Assembly: GCA_963818645.1 (NCBI GenBank)
Contig: CAWFTF010000001.1
Span: forward strand, 1 to 64,000
Length of the DNA: 64,000 bases
Origin: Gp6-AA40 sp963818645
GTDB taxonomy: Bacteria; Acidobacteriota; Vicinamibacteria; Vicinamibacterales; UBA2999
Direction: 5' to 3'
The notes beneath the pieces were generated by a model. That model worked only from the letters and a program-made list of their open reading frames with translations, searched no databases and was not told the DNA's origin. This document shows positions 56,655 to 64,000 of the stretch, piece by piece (the stretch's first letter is position 1; every line of letters starts with the position of its first letter). The translations under genes and the position numbers were made by a program.

Positions 56655-58681
56655 ACATGCGAATGAAGACAACGTTCGGACTGCTCCTCGGTGCCGCGGT
56701 TCTGGCAGGTCCGCTGCATTGGGAGTTGGGAGTTGGGCGTTGGGATTTGGCAGCGCCTCTTTCAGCGCAGGCGGCGGCCACGAATGCGGAATGGCGAACC
56801 TACGGCAGCAGCCTCGCGAGCACGCGCTATTCGCCGCTCGATCAGATCAACGCGGCCAACTTCAACTCGCTCGAAGTGGCGTGGCGATTCAAGACCGACA
56901 ACCTCGGTCCGCGGCCGGAGTTCAACTTCCAATCGACGCCGCTCATGGTTGGCGGAATGTTGTATTCGACCGCCGGCTCCCGCCGCGCCGTCGTCGCGCT
57001 CGACGCGGCCACCGGCGAGATGAAGTGGATGTCCAGCCTCGACGAGGGCAAGCGCGGTCAGGAAGCGCCGCGTCAGTTGTCGGGCCGCGGGCTCGCGTAC
57101 TGGTCCGACGGCCGCTCGTCGCGAATCATTTACGTGACTCCCGGCTACCAGATGATCGCGCTCGACGCGCAGACCGGTCAGCGCATCACGTCATTCGGCA
57201 AGGGCGGCATCGTCGATCTGAAGCTCGAAGACGATCAGGAGATGGACCCGATCACCGGTGACATCGGACTCCACGCCGCACCGATCATCGCGAAGGATGT
57301 CGTCATCATCGGCGCCGCGCACACAGAGGGAAGCCGTCCGGTCAGCAAACGTAACGACAAGGGTTACGTACGTGGCTTCGACGTCAAGACAGGCAAGCGC
57401 CTCTGGATCTTCCACACGATTCCGCGCCCGGGCGAAATGGGGTACGACACGTGGGAACAGGGCTCCGAGGAGTACACGGGAAACAACGGCGTCTGGGGTC
57501 AGATGAGCGCCGACGAAGAGCTCGGTCTCGTGTTTCTGCCAACGGAGATGCCGACAGGCGACTACTACGGTGGCCATCGGCCCGGAAAGAATCTGTTCAG
57601 CGACAGCCTCGTTGCGCTCGATCTGAAGACTGGCAAACGCAAGTGGCACTACCAGTTCATCGAGCACGACATCTGGGACTGGGATCTGCCCTGCGCGCCG
57701 ATCATCGCGGACGTGACGATTGACGGACGTTTGCGCAAGATCATCGCGCAACCGACGAAGCAGGGTTGGCTTTACGTGTTCGATCGCGTCACCGGAGAGC
57801 CGATCTGGCCCTTCGACGAACGCAAGGTCGAAGCGTCAGACGTCCCGATGGAGAAGGCGAACCCGACGCAGAAGTTCGTCGTGAAGCCGCCGGCGTACGA
57901 CCGCCAGGGTGTGGCGATCGACGATCTGATCGACTACACGCCGGAACTGCGTGCCGAAGCCGTGAAGCTCGTATCGCGATTCAAGATCGGCCCGATCTTC
58001 ACGCCGCCCGTGGTGAGCAAGTTCGATGGTCCGCTGGGAACGCTGATGCTGCCCGCAGCGACGGGCGGGGCTAACTGGCAAGGCGGGTCCTTCGATCCCG
58101 AGACCGGCGTCTTCTACATCTTCACGAACACCGAGGTCACGCCGCTCGGACTGGTTCCGGGCGCTGAGCGCCCGAGTGAACCCTCGGACATGGCGTACGT
58201 CAGAGGCCAGGCCAAGAATCCCGCGAACCCGAAAGCGGCTGACATTCCGGTAACCGTGCAGGGCCTCCCGCTGATCAAGCCGCCGTACGGTCGCATCACG
58301 GCGCTCGATCTGAAGCAGGGGACGATGCTGTGGCAGATCGCGCACGGCGAGACGCCGGACAACATTCGCAACCACCCGGCGCTCAAGGGGCTCACTATCC
58401 CGCGCACCGGACGGCAGGGTCGCATTGGCACGCTCGTGACGAAGACGCTGGTGATCGCGGGCGAGGGCGGCACGTTTACGCTTCCCGATGGACGACGCGG
58501 CGCGATGCTGCGCGCGTACAACAAGGCGACGGGGCAGGAAGTCGGATCGGTCTACATGCCCGCATCGCAGACCGGATCGCCGATGACGTACTCGCTCGGC
58601 GGTCAGCAGTACATCGTTGTCGCGATAGCTGGCCCGGGCTTCCCGGGCGAGTTGATCGCGTTCAAGTTACCAAAGACATAA
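56651..58681 (+). CDS. PQQ-dependent dehydrogenase (quinoprotein alcohol/sugar type)
   Basis: 676 residues from the ATG at 56651. The signal peptide contains a repeat-encoded stretch (HWELGVGRWDLA) between the hydrophobic core (LLLGAAVLAG) and the SAQAAA cleavage site. Eight W-motif blades follow (EWRTYGSSLASTRYSPLDQI, HDIWDWDLPCAPIIADV, KQGWLYVFDRVTGEPIWP, PATGGANWQGGSFDPETG, AGPGFPGELIAF). No heme c domain is attached. It oxidises an alcohol or sugar in the periplasm with PQQ; electrons probably go to a cytochrome c. Confidence 0.88.
   Translation: MNMRMKTTFGLLLGAAVLAGPLHWELGVGRWDLAAPLSAQAAATNAEWRTYGSSLASTRYSPLDQINAANFNSLEVAWRFKTDNLGPRPEFNFQSTPLMVGGMLYSTAGSRRAVVALDAATGEMKWMSSLDEGKRGQEAPRQLSGRGLAYWSDGRSSRIIYVTPGYQMIALDAQTGQRITSFGKGGIVDLKLEDDQEMDPITGDIGLHAAPIIAKDVVIIGAAHTEGSRPVSKRNDKGYVRGFDVKTGKRLWIFHTIPRPGEMGYDTWEQGSEEYTGNNGVWGQMSADEELGLVFLPTEMPTGDYYGGHRPGKNLFSDSLVALDLKTGKRKWHYQFIEHDIWDWDLPCAPIIADVTIDGRLRKIIAQPTKQGWLYVFDRVTGEPIWPFDERKVEASDVPMEKANPTQKFVVKPPAYDRQGVAIDDLIDYTPELRAEAVKLVSRFKIGPIFTPPVVSKFDGPLGTLMLPAATGGANWQGGSFDPETGVFYIFTNTEVTPLGLVPGAERPSEPSDMAYVRGQAKNPANPKAADIPVTVQGLPLIKPPYGRITALDLKQGTMLWQIAHGETPDNIRNHPALKGLTIPRTGRQGRIGTLVTKTLVIAGEGGTFTLPDGRRGAMLRAYNKATGQEVGSVYMPASQTGSPMTYSLGGQQYIVVAIAGPGFPGELIAFKLPKT
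56719..56750. repeat. Heptamer repeat, GGGAGTT family, inside the PQQ dehydrogenase signal peptide
   Basis: TTGGGAG, TTGGGAG, TTGGGCG, TTGGGAT. Translated as part of codons 23-33 of the dehydrogenase gene. Confidence 0.9.
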
Positions 58682-58682
58682 A

Positions 58683-58803
58683 GCGCGAAGATCACGAAGA
58701 TCACGAAGGACACGAAGGGCGCGAAGGTTCATTGGGTTTCGTACATGGAGCGTCGGGGTTGAAGGTTCTTGGATTTGTGTTCTTCGTGGCCTTCGTGGTT
58801 TCG
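58683..58803. repeat. 9-base tandem repeat with inverted arm, CGAAGATCA family
   Basis: The left array (58683-58727) has CGAAGATCA, CGAAGATCA, CGAAGGACA, CGAAGGGCG. The right arm (58765-58803) is its complement (TTCTTCGTG, GCCTTCGTG). The right arm encodes the hydrophobic core of the DUF885 signal peptide. Confidence 0.85.
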
Positions 58804-60558
58804 ATCAGCGCCGCGCCCTTCGTCGGGGCGGCGCCGCAAGAGAAAGAAAAGACCTTTCCGGCTCCTGCCGTCGGCGTCTCGTCGGCAGGTCTCCGCCAGA
58901 CGTTCATCAACTACTGGAATTGGCGCCTCGCTGAGGAGCCGGAGCTGGCCACGCGTGTCGGGCTCACCGAGCATAACGATCGCTGGCATGATTGGTCGAA
59001 AGCCGCGCGGGATCGCACGCGCGCGGCGCGAGAAGAGTTTCTCCGGCAGGTGCAGTACGTCAGCCCAGGCAACCTGACTCTTACGGAGCATCTGAGCGCC
59101 GATCTGCTCGAGTACGAGTTGAAGACAGCGCTCGAAGCGGAGGCATCGCTCGATCTCGTGCAGCAGGTCTCGCAGTCGGACGGTCTGCACAATGACGTGT
59201 TCGAAGTCGTTGACCAGATGCCGGCGCGAACCGTTCGCGACTACGAAAACATCATTGCGAGGCTGCGCGCGCTACCTGCGTATGTCGATCAGTCGATCGA
59301 TCTCATTCGAGAGCAGCTTGCCGCGCATCGCGCGCAACCGGCGGTCGTCGTCAACCTGATGATCGACCAGGTAGTGGCGCAGGCGAGTGCGCCGCCGGAT
59401 GCGTCGCCGTTGCTCTCGGCGTTCAAGGCCTTCCCGCAGGAGATCTCTGCCGCCGAGCAGAACCGGCTGCGCGCCGACGCCAGGACGGCGTACTCACAAC
59501 AGTTCGTTCCGAGCTGGAAGCGACTCGAATCGTTTCTGCGTGACACGTATCTGAAGCAGGCGCGGCCGGAGGTCGGTATCAGCACGCTGAGCGACGGCGC
59601 GCACGTGTACGCGAGCCTGATTCGCGCGTACACGACGACTCGTATGCCGGCGGTCGAGATCCATCAGCTCGGCCTGAAGGAGGTTGCCCGCATCGAGGGT
59701 GAAATGGCTCGCGTGGTACGTGACACGGGCTTCACGGGTACCGCAGCTGAGTTCGAGCGCCGGCTTGCCGCCGATCCAGCCATGCACTTCTCCTCGCAAG
59801 AGGAGATGCTCCAGTACGCGCGAAATGTGCTGGCGCGCGTCGAGCCTCAACTGCCACGGCTGTTCAAGAAAACGCCGCGCACGACCGTCGGCGTGCGCCC
59901 AATTGCGCCGGATCGCGAGGCGGCGACGGCGTCGAATTACTCCGCAGGCACTGCTGACGGAACGCGACCGGCGTGGTTCAACATGAACACGTACCGGCCG
60001 ACGGAGCAGACGAAGTACACCATCGATTCGCTCGTTCTGCACGAAACGGTTCCAGGACATCACCTGCAGGTAGGCCTCGCGCGCGAGCTCGAAGGGATTC
60101 CCGAGTTCAGGAAGGTGTTCCGAGCGGCGTCGTTCAGCGAAGGATGGGCGCTCTACGCCGAATCGCTGGGCACGGACCTCGGCCTCTATCGCGATCCCGC
60201 CACGCGTTTCGGGCAGCTCGCCAGCGAGCTGTTTCGCGCCGTCCGCCTGGTTGTCGACACGGGAATCCACTCGATGGGGTGGTCGCGCGACCGCGCGCGC
60301 GCGTATTTCGCCGAGCACGTGCCCGCGCAGTCGCTTGCCGAAGTCGATCGCTACATTGCGCGTCCAGGTCAGGCGCTCGCATACAAGCTCGGTCAGCTCG
60401 AGATAGCGCGTCTGAGGCGAAAAGCCGAGCAGGCGATGGGCTCACGATTCGACGTCCGCGACTTTCACGAGGTCGTGCTTCGCAACGGTTCGCTTCCGCT
60501 CGACCTGCTGGAGCCGCAGGTGGATGCGTACATCGCGTCTGCGAAGGCCGCCGAGTAA
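58759..60558 (+). CDS. DUF885 family exported protein
   Basis: 599 residues from the TTG at 58759, with GGAG 8 bases before. The signal peptide core (GFVFFVAFVVSISAA) ends at VGAAPQ. The family pattern is VLHETVPGHHLQV (HExxPGHH, metal-binding), followed by FSEGWALYAE and SMGWSRDRARAYFAEH. The family is a zinc-peptidase-like group with undefined substrates. An upstream open frame crosses the 9-base repeat and was not used. Confidence 0.87.
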   Translation: MKVLGFVFFVAFVVSISAAPFVGAAPQEKEKTFPAPAVGVSSAGLRQTFINYWNWRLAEEPELATRVGLTEHNDRWHDWSKAARDRTRAAREEFLRQVQYVSPGNLTLTEHLSADLLEYELKTALEAEASLDLVQQVSQSDGLHNDVFEVVDQMPARTVRDYENIIARLRALPAYVDQSIDLIREQLAAHRAQPAVVVNLMIDQVVAQASAPPDASPLLSAFKAFPQEISAAEQNRLRADARTAYSQQFVPSWKRLESFLRDTYLKQARPEVGISTLSDGAHVYASLIRAYTTTRMPAVEIHQLGLKEVARIEGEMARVVRDTGFTGTAAEFERRLAADPAMHFSSQEEMLQYARNVLARVEPQLPRLFKKTPRTTVGVRPIAPDREAATASNYSAGTADGTRPAWFNMNTYRPTEQTKYTIDSLVLHETVPGHHLQVGLARELEGIPEFRKVFRAASFSEGWALYAESLGTDLGLYRDPATRFGQLASELFRAVRLVVDTGIHSMGWSRDRARAYFAEHVPAQSLAEVDRYIARPGQALAYKLGQLEIARLRRKAEQAMGSRFDVRDFHEVVLRNGSLPLDLLEPQVDAYIASAKAAE

Positions 60559-60787
60559 CCCGATCCGGTTGACGACGGCGTGTGGGATTATTTCGAAATC
60601 CGGCAAAGGAATGAGAAATAGTACGATTTGTTGTATTCTCACGGGCGGTACCGGCGGCGAGGGCCGGGGGATTGGTGGATCCCGGGGGTTTCTGACGAAG
60701 AATTCAGGGACTCTTCAGGACCATTTTCCTTGTATGTCAGCTAGGATTCCTTTCAGAGTTCGGTTCTGTCAGGGGAGGAACCACGAT

Positions 60788-61186
60788 ATGAAGCGTTACC
60801 TGGTTGTTTTGGCTGTGGCAGCGATGACGTTCATCGGTGCACAGGCATACGCCCATCACTCCTTCGCGGCCACGTATCTCGAAGATCAGACCGTGCAGAT
60901 TGAGGGCGAGTTGGTGCAGTTCCTGTTCAGGAATCCGCACTCCTTCGTGCACGTGATGGTGATGGAGAAGGACGGATCGATGGTGCGGTATGCCGTTGAG
61001 TGGGGTGGCGCAGGCCAGCTCGGCGGGCAGGGCGTTACCAGAGAAACGCTCAAGGCCGGCGACCACGTAATCATCTCGGGAAGCCCGGGCCGCAATCCCA
61101 AGGACCACCGCATTCGCATGGTCACCTTGCACCGCCCGAAGGACGGATTCGGCTGGGGCAAGAAACCTGGCGAAATCGTCGACTAA
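60788..61186 (+). CDS. DUF6152 family exported protein
   Basis: 132 residues from the ATG at 60788 (GGGGAGG upstream). The signal peptide ends AQAYA-H, giving a mature start HHSFAATYL. TVQIEGELVQFLFRNPHSFVHVMV and LKAGDHVIISGSPGRNPKDHRIRM match the other DUF6152 gene at 51812. No WEGDTLVVDT partner follows. The 228-base gap upstream (60559-60787) shows no gene. Confidence 0.85.
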   Translation: MKRYLVVLAVAAMTFIGAQAYAHHSFAATYLEDQTVQIEGELVQFLFRNPHSFVHVMVMEKDGSMVRYAVEWGGAGQLGGQGVTRETLKAGDHVIISGSPGRNPKDHRIRMVTLHRPKDGFGWGKKPGEIVD

Positions 61187-61200
61187 CGAAAACACGTAAC

Positions 61201-61283
61201 GCCGGGTCCAAGGAACAGGACCCGGCCTGCGCTGCAGACCCAGACCCGCTCACGCATCTCGCGTAGGGCGGGTCTTGTTCTTT
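61201..61283. terminator. Two hairpins between convergent genes, second with T-rich tail
   Basis: GCCGGGTCC (61201-61209) pairs with GGACCCGGC (61218-61226). AGACCCGC (61242-61249) pairs with GCGGGTCT (61268-61275) and is followed by TGTTCTTT, a usable Rho-independent terminator for the DUF6152 transcript. Confidence 0.6.
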
Positions 61284-62553
61284 AGACCGCCATCACGAAA
61301 TCGATCGTTCGCTCTATTTGAGGCGAGCCACTGCGGCCTTCACCTGCTGGGCTACCGTCGCCTTCGGTCCACGCCAGAATCAGTTCGTTGCCAGCGCGCG
61401 TCATTCGTGGATAGCCGCTGACGCGGCCGGCGCCTGGGACCTCGGCAGCTGCCGAGCGCTGGCCTGATGGCGTGACGTGGCGCACCTTGAACTGGCTCTT
61501 CCCGTTGGCAAACTCGACCCAGCTCGCGATCGCCGAGCCATCGTCCAGCAACTCGATATCCACGCGCCCGAGCGACGCCTCGTCATCCAGTCGAATCGCC
61601 TGGCTCCAGGTCTTGCCGGCGTCCTGCGAGAAGGCGACGAAGGCGCGGCCGTTGTCATTAGGCGCGGCAAACCATGCAGCCGCCACCTGCCGGCCGCGCG
61701 AGCTCAATGCAGGACCGTTGATCGGACACGCATCGATCTTCCAGTTGTCGTCGTGCAGGGCCAGCTCCGGCGTCCATTTACCAGCATCGAGGCGAGACAC
61801 CTTGATGTCGCGGATCTCGTCGGCCGAGCGATCCCTGAATGCCGTGAGCACGCCGTCTGCCGTCACGACCGCCGCCGTCTGACAGCATTCACACACGCGC
61901 GCGTTGACGACGTTCTCGGCAGTCTGCTTAAAGGACGAGTCGTAGCTTGCGAAGTAGAGCGCCATCGACCCACCCAGTGGATCGGTCGTGTTCAGCTCCT
62001 GGTCGCGCCCGTCGAGCCACACCATGCCGAGGCCGCCGTCGGCCAGTTCGAGCATCGACACGAAGCCGTGCTGCGTCTTTGTCTTGTCGTGATGCGGCGA
62101 AAACGCCTTTGCCCACGTCTTGCCGTCGTCTTTCGAGTAAGACAGCTGCGTGTCGTAGGCCTCGATGGCTTCGTCGGTCGTCGGATACCAGTTGGCGACC
62201 AGCGTGCCGTCTTTCATGCGAAGGACAGACGGGACATCTGCGGCGGTAATAAACCAGTCCTTGCCAGCAGAGGCTGTTTGCGGAGCGGACCAGGATCCGC
62301 CCGTGCGCTCGGAGAAGCGAAGCGTGGTTGTCGCGTCATCCTGATCCAGCCAGCTGAGGAGGGCGCCCTTCGACGACGTGGTCAGCTGAGGGTGCGCGCT
62401 TCCCGCCGGGGCCGGCACCTCGAGAGGAGCGAGTTCCGCCCCCAATCCGAGAGGCTGATCGATGGAGGGCTGGGGCTCAGTGCGGTTGCACGCGGCGATC
62501 GCGAGGAATAGCGGGAGCGGCAGAAATGCGGCGAATATTCGGCTGCGAAACAT
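61282..62553 (-). CDS. BNR/sialidase-like repeat lipoprotein
   Basis: 423 residues from the ATG at 62553. A lipobox AIAAC follows the signal peptide. Asp-box repeats (SxDxGxTW) occur in YSKDDGKTWAKAF and FSQDAGKTWSQAI, with further propeller strands (GGLGMVWLDGRDQ, GELILAWTEGDG-like NELILAWTEGDG). A CECC cluster (VCECCQTAAVV) is odd for the family. No sialidase arginine triad is visible, so it may be a binding protein at the outer membrane. Confidence 0.75.
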   Translation of the reverse strand: MFRSRIFAAFLPLPLFLAIAACNRTEPQPSIDQPLGLGAELAPLEVPAPAGSAHPQLTTSSKGALLSWLDQDDATTTLRFSERTGGSWSAPQTASAGKDWFITAADVPSVLRMKDGTLVANWYPTTDEAIEAYDTQLSYSKDDGKTWAKAFSPHHDKTKTQHGFVSMLELADGGLGMVWLDGRDQELNTTDPLGGSMALYFASYDSSFKQTAENVVNARVCECCQTAAVVTADGVLTAFRDRSADEIRDIKVSRLDAGKWTPELALHDDNWKIDACPINGPALSSRGRQVAAAWFAAPNDNGRAFVAFSQDAGKTWSQAIRLDDEASLGRVDIELLDDGSAIASWVEFANGKSQFKVRHVTPSGQRSAAAEVPGAGRVSGYPRMTRAGNELILAWTEGDGSPAGEGRSGSPQIERTIDFVMAV

Positions 62554-62603
62554 GAGGACTCCTGGCACGAGGATACATCGTGAAGGCGCATGTCGAGTCT
62601 ATA

Positions 62604-62694
62604 CTCGGGATCCGGGATCCGGGATCCGGGACTCGGGATTCGGGATTCGGGATTCGGGATTCGGGATTCGGGGTTCGGGATTCGGGACTCGGGA
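62604..62694. repeat. Heptamer repeat, GGGATTC family, 13 units
   Basis: Thirteen successive units of TTCGGGA with variants CTC, TCC and TAC. It fills the shared upstream region of the divergent BNR lipoprotein and cytochrome c genes. The GGG every 7 bases matches the G-quadruplex rule (G3 with 4-base loops). Confidence 0.95.
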
Positions 62695-62721
62695 TACGAA
62701 CTCAGGTTGAGGAGCTTGGGA

Positions 62722-63453
62722 ATGTTTCGACGGGCCGTCGTTATTCTCTTCGCAATGCTCGCGTGTGGTGTCGGGTTGAGAGCGCAGGACACGCCGCGCA
62801 TCTGGCAAGGTGTCTACTCGACGGCACAGGCCGAGCGCGGCAAGACGATCTTCAACACCACGTGCTTGCGGTGCCACGGCGAAGATCTCGCTGGCAACAC
62901 GGCGCCCGCGCTCAAGGGCGATCGCTTTCAGACCAGTTGGGGCGGTGACGTGGTCGAGAGCCTCTTCACCAAGGTTCGCGACACGATGCCGCCGAACTTC
63001 GGCACCATCCTCGACGATCAGGTCAAGCTCGACATCGTCACGTACATCCTGCAGACCAACGGCTTCCCGGCAGGGAACTCTGACTTGGTCGTGGGCAGCG
63101 CAGACCTTGCGACGACACAGATCCTCAAGAAGGACGAGCAGGCGACCGTGCAGAACTTCTCGCTGGTTCAGACGGTGGGGTGTCTGGCGACGGGCCCGAA
63201 CAACACCTGGATACTGGCGCGCACCGCGGAGCCGCTCACGACACGCGATGAAGCGCCGTCGGATCGCGGGCTGGCGAGCGCGGCATCACGACCCCTGGGG
63301 AGCAAGACGTTTCGATTGATCAGCGTCGCGCCCTTCAAGCCCGAGTCGCACACGGGTCAGAAGATGGAGGCACGGGGGCTCATTTACACCGAGCCTGGCG
63401 ACGAGCGGATCAATCTCACGTCGCTCAGGCCGACTGGCGAGAGCTGCAGCTAG
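62722..63453 (+). CDS. Exported cytochrome c family protein with extra C-terminal region
   Basis: 243 residues from the ATG at 62722 (GAGGAGC upstream). The signal peptide ends LRAQDT. One heme site CLRCH (C48-H52) is present, followed by APALKGDRF and DTMPPNFG (axial methionine) and the usual end of a mono-heme cytochrome c (LDIVTYILQTNGFPAG). The last 100 residues (VQNFSLVQTVGCLATGP, then KTFRLISVAPFKPESH) form a further strand-rich domain of unknown type. It may accept electrons from the PQQ dehydrogenase 4 kb away. Confidence 0.85.
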   Translation: MFRRAVVILFAMLACGVGLRAQDTPRIWQGVYSTAQAERGKTIFNTTCLRCHGEDLAGNTAPALKGDRFQTSWGGDVVESLFTKVRDTMPPNFGTILDDQVKLDIVTYILQTNGFPAGNSDLVVGSADLATTQILKKDEQATVQNFSLVQTVGCLATGPNNTWILARTAEPLTTRDEAPSDRGLASAASRPLGSKTFRLISVAPFKPESHTGQKMEARGLIYTEPGDERINLTSLRPTGESCS

Positions 63454-63471
63454 CCGGCTCGCTCGATCGCG

Positions 63472-63477
63472 TACAAT
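63472..63477 (+). promoter_or_regulatory. Leaderless-type -10 box before the FmdB gene
   Basis: TACAAT followed by exactly 6 bases and the ATG at 63484; no Shine-Dalgarno. Confidence 0.55.
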
Positions 63478-63483
63478 CGACTC

Positions 63484-63711
63484 ATGCCTTTGTTCGAATA
63501 CGCGTGCAAAGAGTGCGCTCATGAATTCGAGGCGCTCGTGCGTGGCAGCGAGATGCCCGAGTGCCCGTCGTGTCACAGCCAAGAGCTTCAGCGGCGCCTG
63601 TCGGTGTTTGCGGCTCACACGGCTGGCGCAAGTGGGACGCCATCGCAGGCGATCGGTGCGTGTGGGACGTGCGGCGACCCGCGTGGCCCGGGCTCGTGCT
63701 CGATCAATTGA
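63484..63711 (+). CDS. FmdB-family zinc ribbon protein
   Basis: 75 residues. MPLFEYACKECAHEFEALV and CPSCHSQELQRRLSVFA give the two CxxC knuckles (CKEC, CPSC) of the FmdB regulatory zinc ribbon. A third Cys cluster (CGTCG) lies in the flexible tail, ending GSCSIN. It is a small cytoplasmic protein of unclear function. The gap 63712-63920 shows no gene. Confidence 0.93.
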   Translation: MPLFEYACKECAHEFEALVRGSEMPECPSCHSQELQRRLSVFAAHTAGASGTPSQAIGACGTCGDPRGPGSCSIN

Positions 63712-63908
63712 CGCTGCGACACTGCTAGTCCGTCGCGAGCATCCCCGCCACTCTTGCCTCCGGCTCCGCCTGTCGCCCCTCGACGTCGCTCGGGGCGCCC
63801 TGCGATCGCATCGACGAGCGTTGGAGCTCTCGCACAGACGGTGTAACCAGGGTCGCACCGACAGGAATCGAATTCGCACCAACAAGCATCAGGTTCGTAG
63901 CGACCGGC

Positions 63909-63914
63909 TATACT
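63909..63914 (+). promoter_or_regulatory. Leaderless-type -10 box before typA
   Basis: TATACT followed by exactly 6 bases (GGGAAG) and the ATG at 63921. Confidence 0.5.
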
Positions 63915-63920
63915 GGGAAG

Positions 63921-64000
63921 ATGCCTAGTTCCAGAAAGTCCACACAGATCGCCAACCCGCTGCGGCGGAACGTCGCCATCATCGCGCACGTCGACCATGG
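63921..64000 (+). CDS. typA: GTPase TypA/BipA, 5' end only
   Basis: The first 26 codons (MPSSRKSTQIANPLRRNVAI then IAHVDHG) match the start of translational GTPases with the P-loop AHVDHGKT. The LRNVAIIAHVDHG form is typical of TypA/BipA rather than LepA. The gene continues outside the window, so the assignment is from the N-terminus only. Confidence 0.8.
   Translation, partial: MPSSRKSTQIANPLRRNVAIIAHVDH

Noticed and set aside
58330..58758. Upstream extension of DUF885 into the PQQ dehydrogenase
   Set aside because: It overlaps the end of a well-supported gene and crosses the 9-base repeat; the TTG at 58759 gives a clean signal peptide.
62604..62694. Possible CRISPR array
   Set aside because: Units are 7 bases without spacers; this is a simple tandem repeat.
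63712..63920. RNA gene in the FmdB-typA gap
   Set aside because: Some repeated GTCGCACC/TTCGCACC words occur, but no cloverleaf, strong hairpin or known RNA motif is visible.

Overview
The window looks like a chromosomal segment of a high-GC, Gram-negative bacterium of the phylum Acidobacteriota, most likely class Vicinamibacteria (inference). The clues are exported VWA proteins of the type known as the VWFA-related acidobacterial family (3.9-6.1 kb), DUF6152 proteins, a family marked by a WEGDTLV(V/I)DT motif, many secreted hydrolases, PQQ and cytochrome c proteins, and lipid A genes (lpxD, lpxB). I see no tRNA, rRNA, prophage, IS element or CRISPR array. The window opens inside one gene (1-240) and ends in the first codons of typA (63921-64000).

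Layout. 0-9 kb: secreted or envelope proteins (amidohydrolase, a kinase-like protein with a DRNGGN/IDH signature, a CDF metal exporter, two divergent VWA proteins, a 2OG-Fe(II) oxygenase-like protein, a metallo-beta-lactamase-fold hydrolase). 8.2-14.8 kb, minus strand: a housekeeping run hsp20-ymdB-xseA-xseB-ispA-tlyA-nadK. 15-18 kb: a heat-shock locus (dnaK with one frameshift, hsp20) and an RNA polymerase omega-like gene. 18-26.5 kb: exported SurE, sulfatase, quinone oxidoreductase, two-domain MBL protein, cytochrome/heavy-metal-binding pair and a Tat-exported fluoroacetate dehalogenase-like enzyme. 26.5-31.3 kb: gatC-gatA, amrB-amrA, membrane hydrolase, DUF2452. 31.5-40.7 kb: OFA-type MFS transporter, S1/P1-like nuclease, K+/H+ exchange-related protein, lpxD, a barrel protein, an M16 peptidase pair, lpxB. 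40.7-45.7 kb: a matrixin operon and acnA. 46-52 kb: B12-radical SAM protein, YjbQ, CadC-like membrane regulator, AraC/GyrI regulator, queG. 51.8-63.5 kb: DUF6152 plus partner, YqgE, M49-like peptidase, NHL protein, PQQ dehydrogenase, DUF885, second DUF6152, BNR lipoprotein, cytochrome c, FmdB.

The strongest unexplained signal is a set of degenerate tandem repeats, nearly all with a 7-base period, in at least seven sequence families (GGGAGTT, RGTAGGC, CAGTCCA/CAGTCCT, GGGATTC, CAGAATT, AGGTCAA, and one 9-base family). They occur at about 16 places, almost always between genes and often as two complementary arms. They lie next to promoters, supply stop codons for several genes, and in three genes encode part of the signal peptide. 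The GGG-based families also fit a G-quadruplex pattern.

Several genes (ispA 5' end, dnaK, rpoZ-like, MFS transporter, K+/H+ exchange-related gene, M16 partner, PEGA-like protein) are interrupted by apparent single-base indels and by no nonsense changes. This suggests consensus errors in a long-read or metagenome assembly rather than real decay, but it cannot be settled from the sequence alone. Several genes also show a -10-like box exactly 6 nt before the ATG with no Shine-Dalgarno, consistent with leaderless mRNAs.
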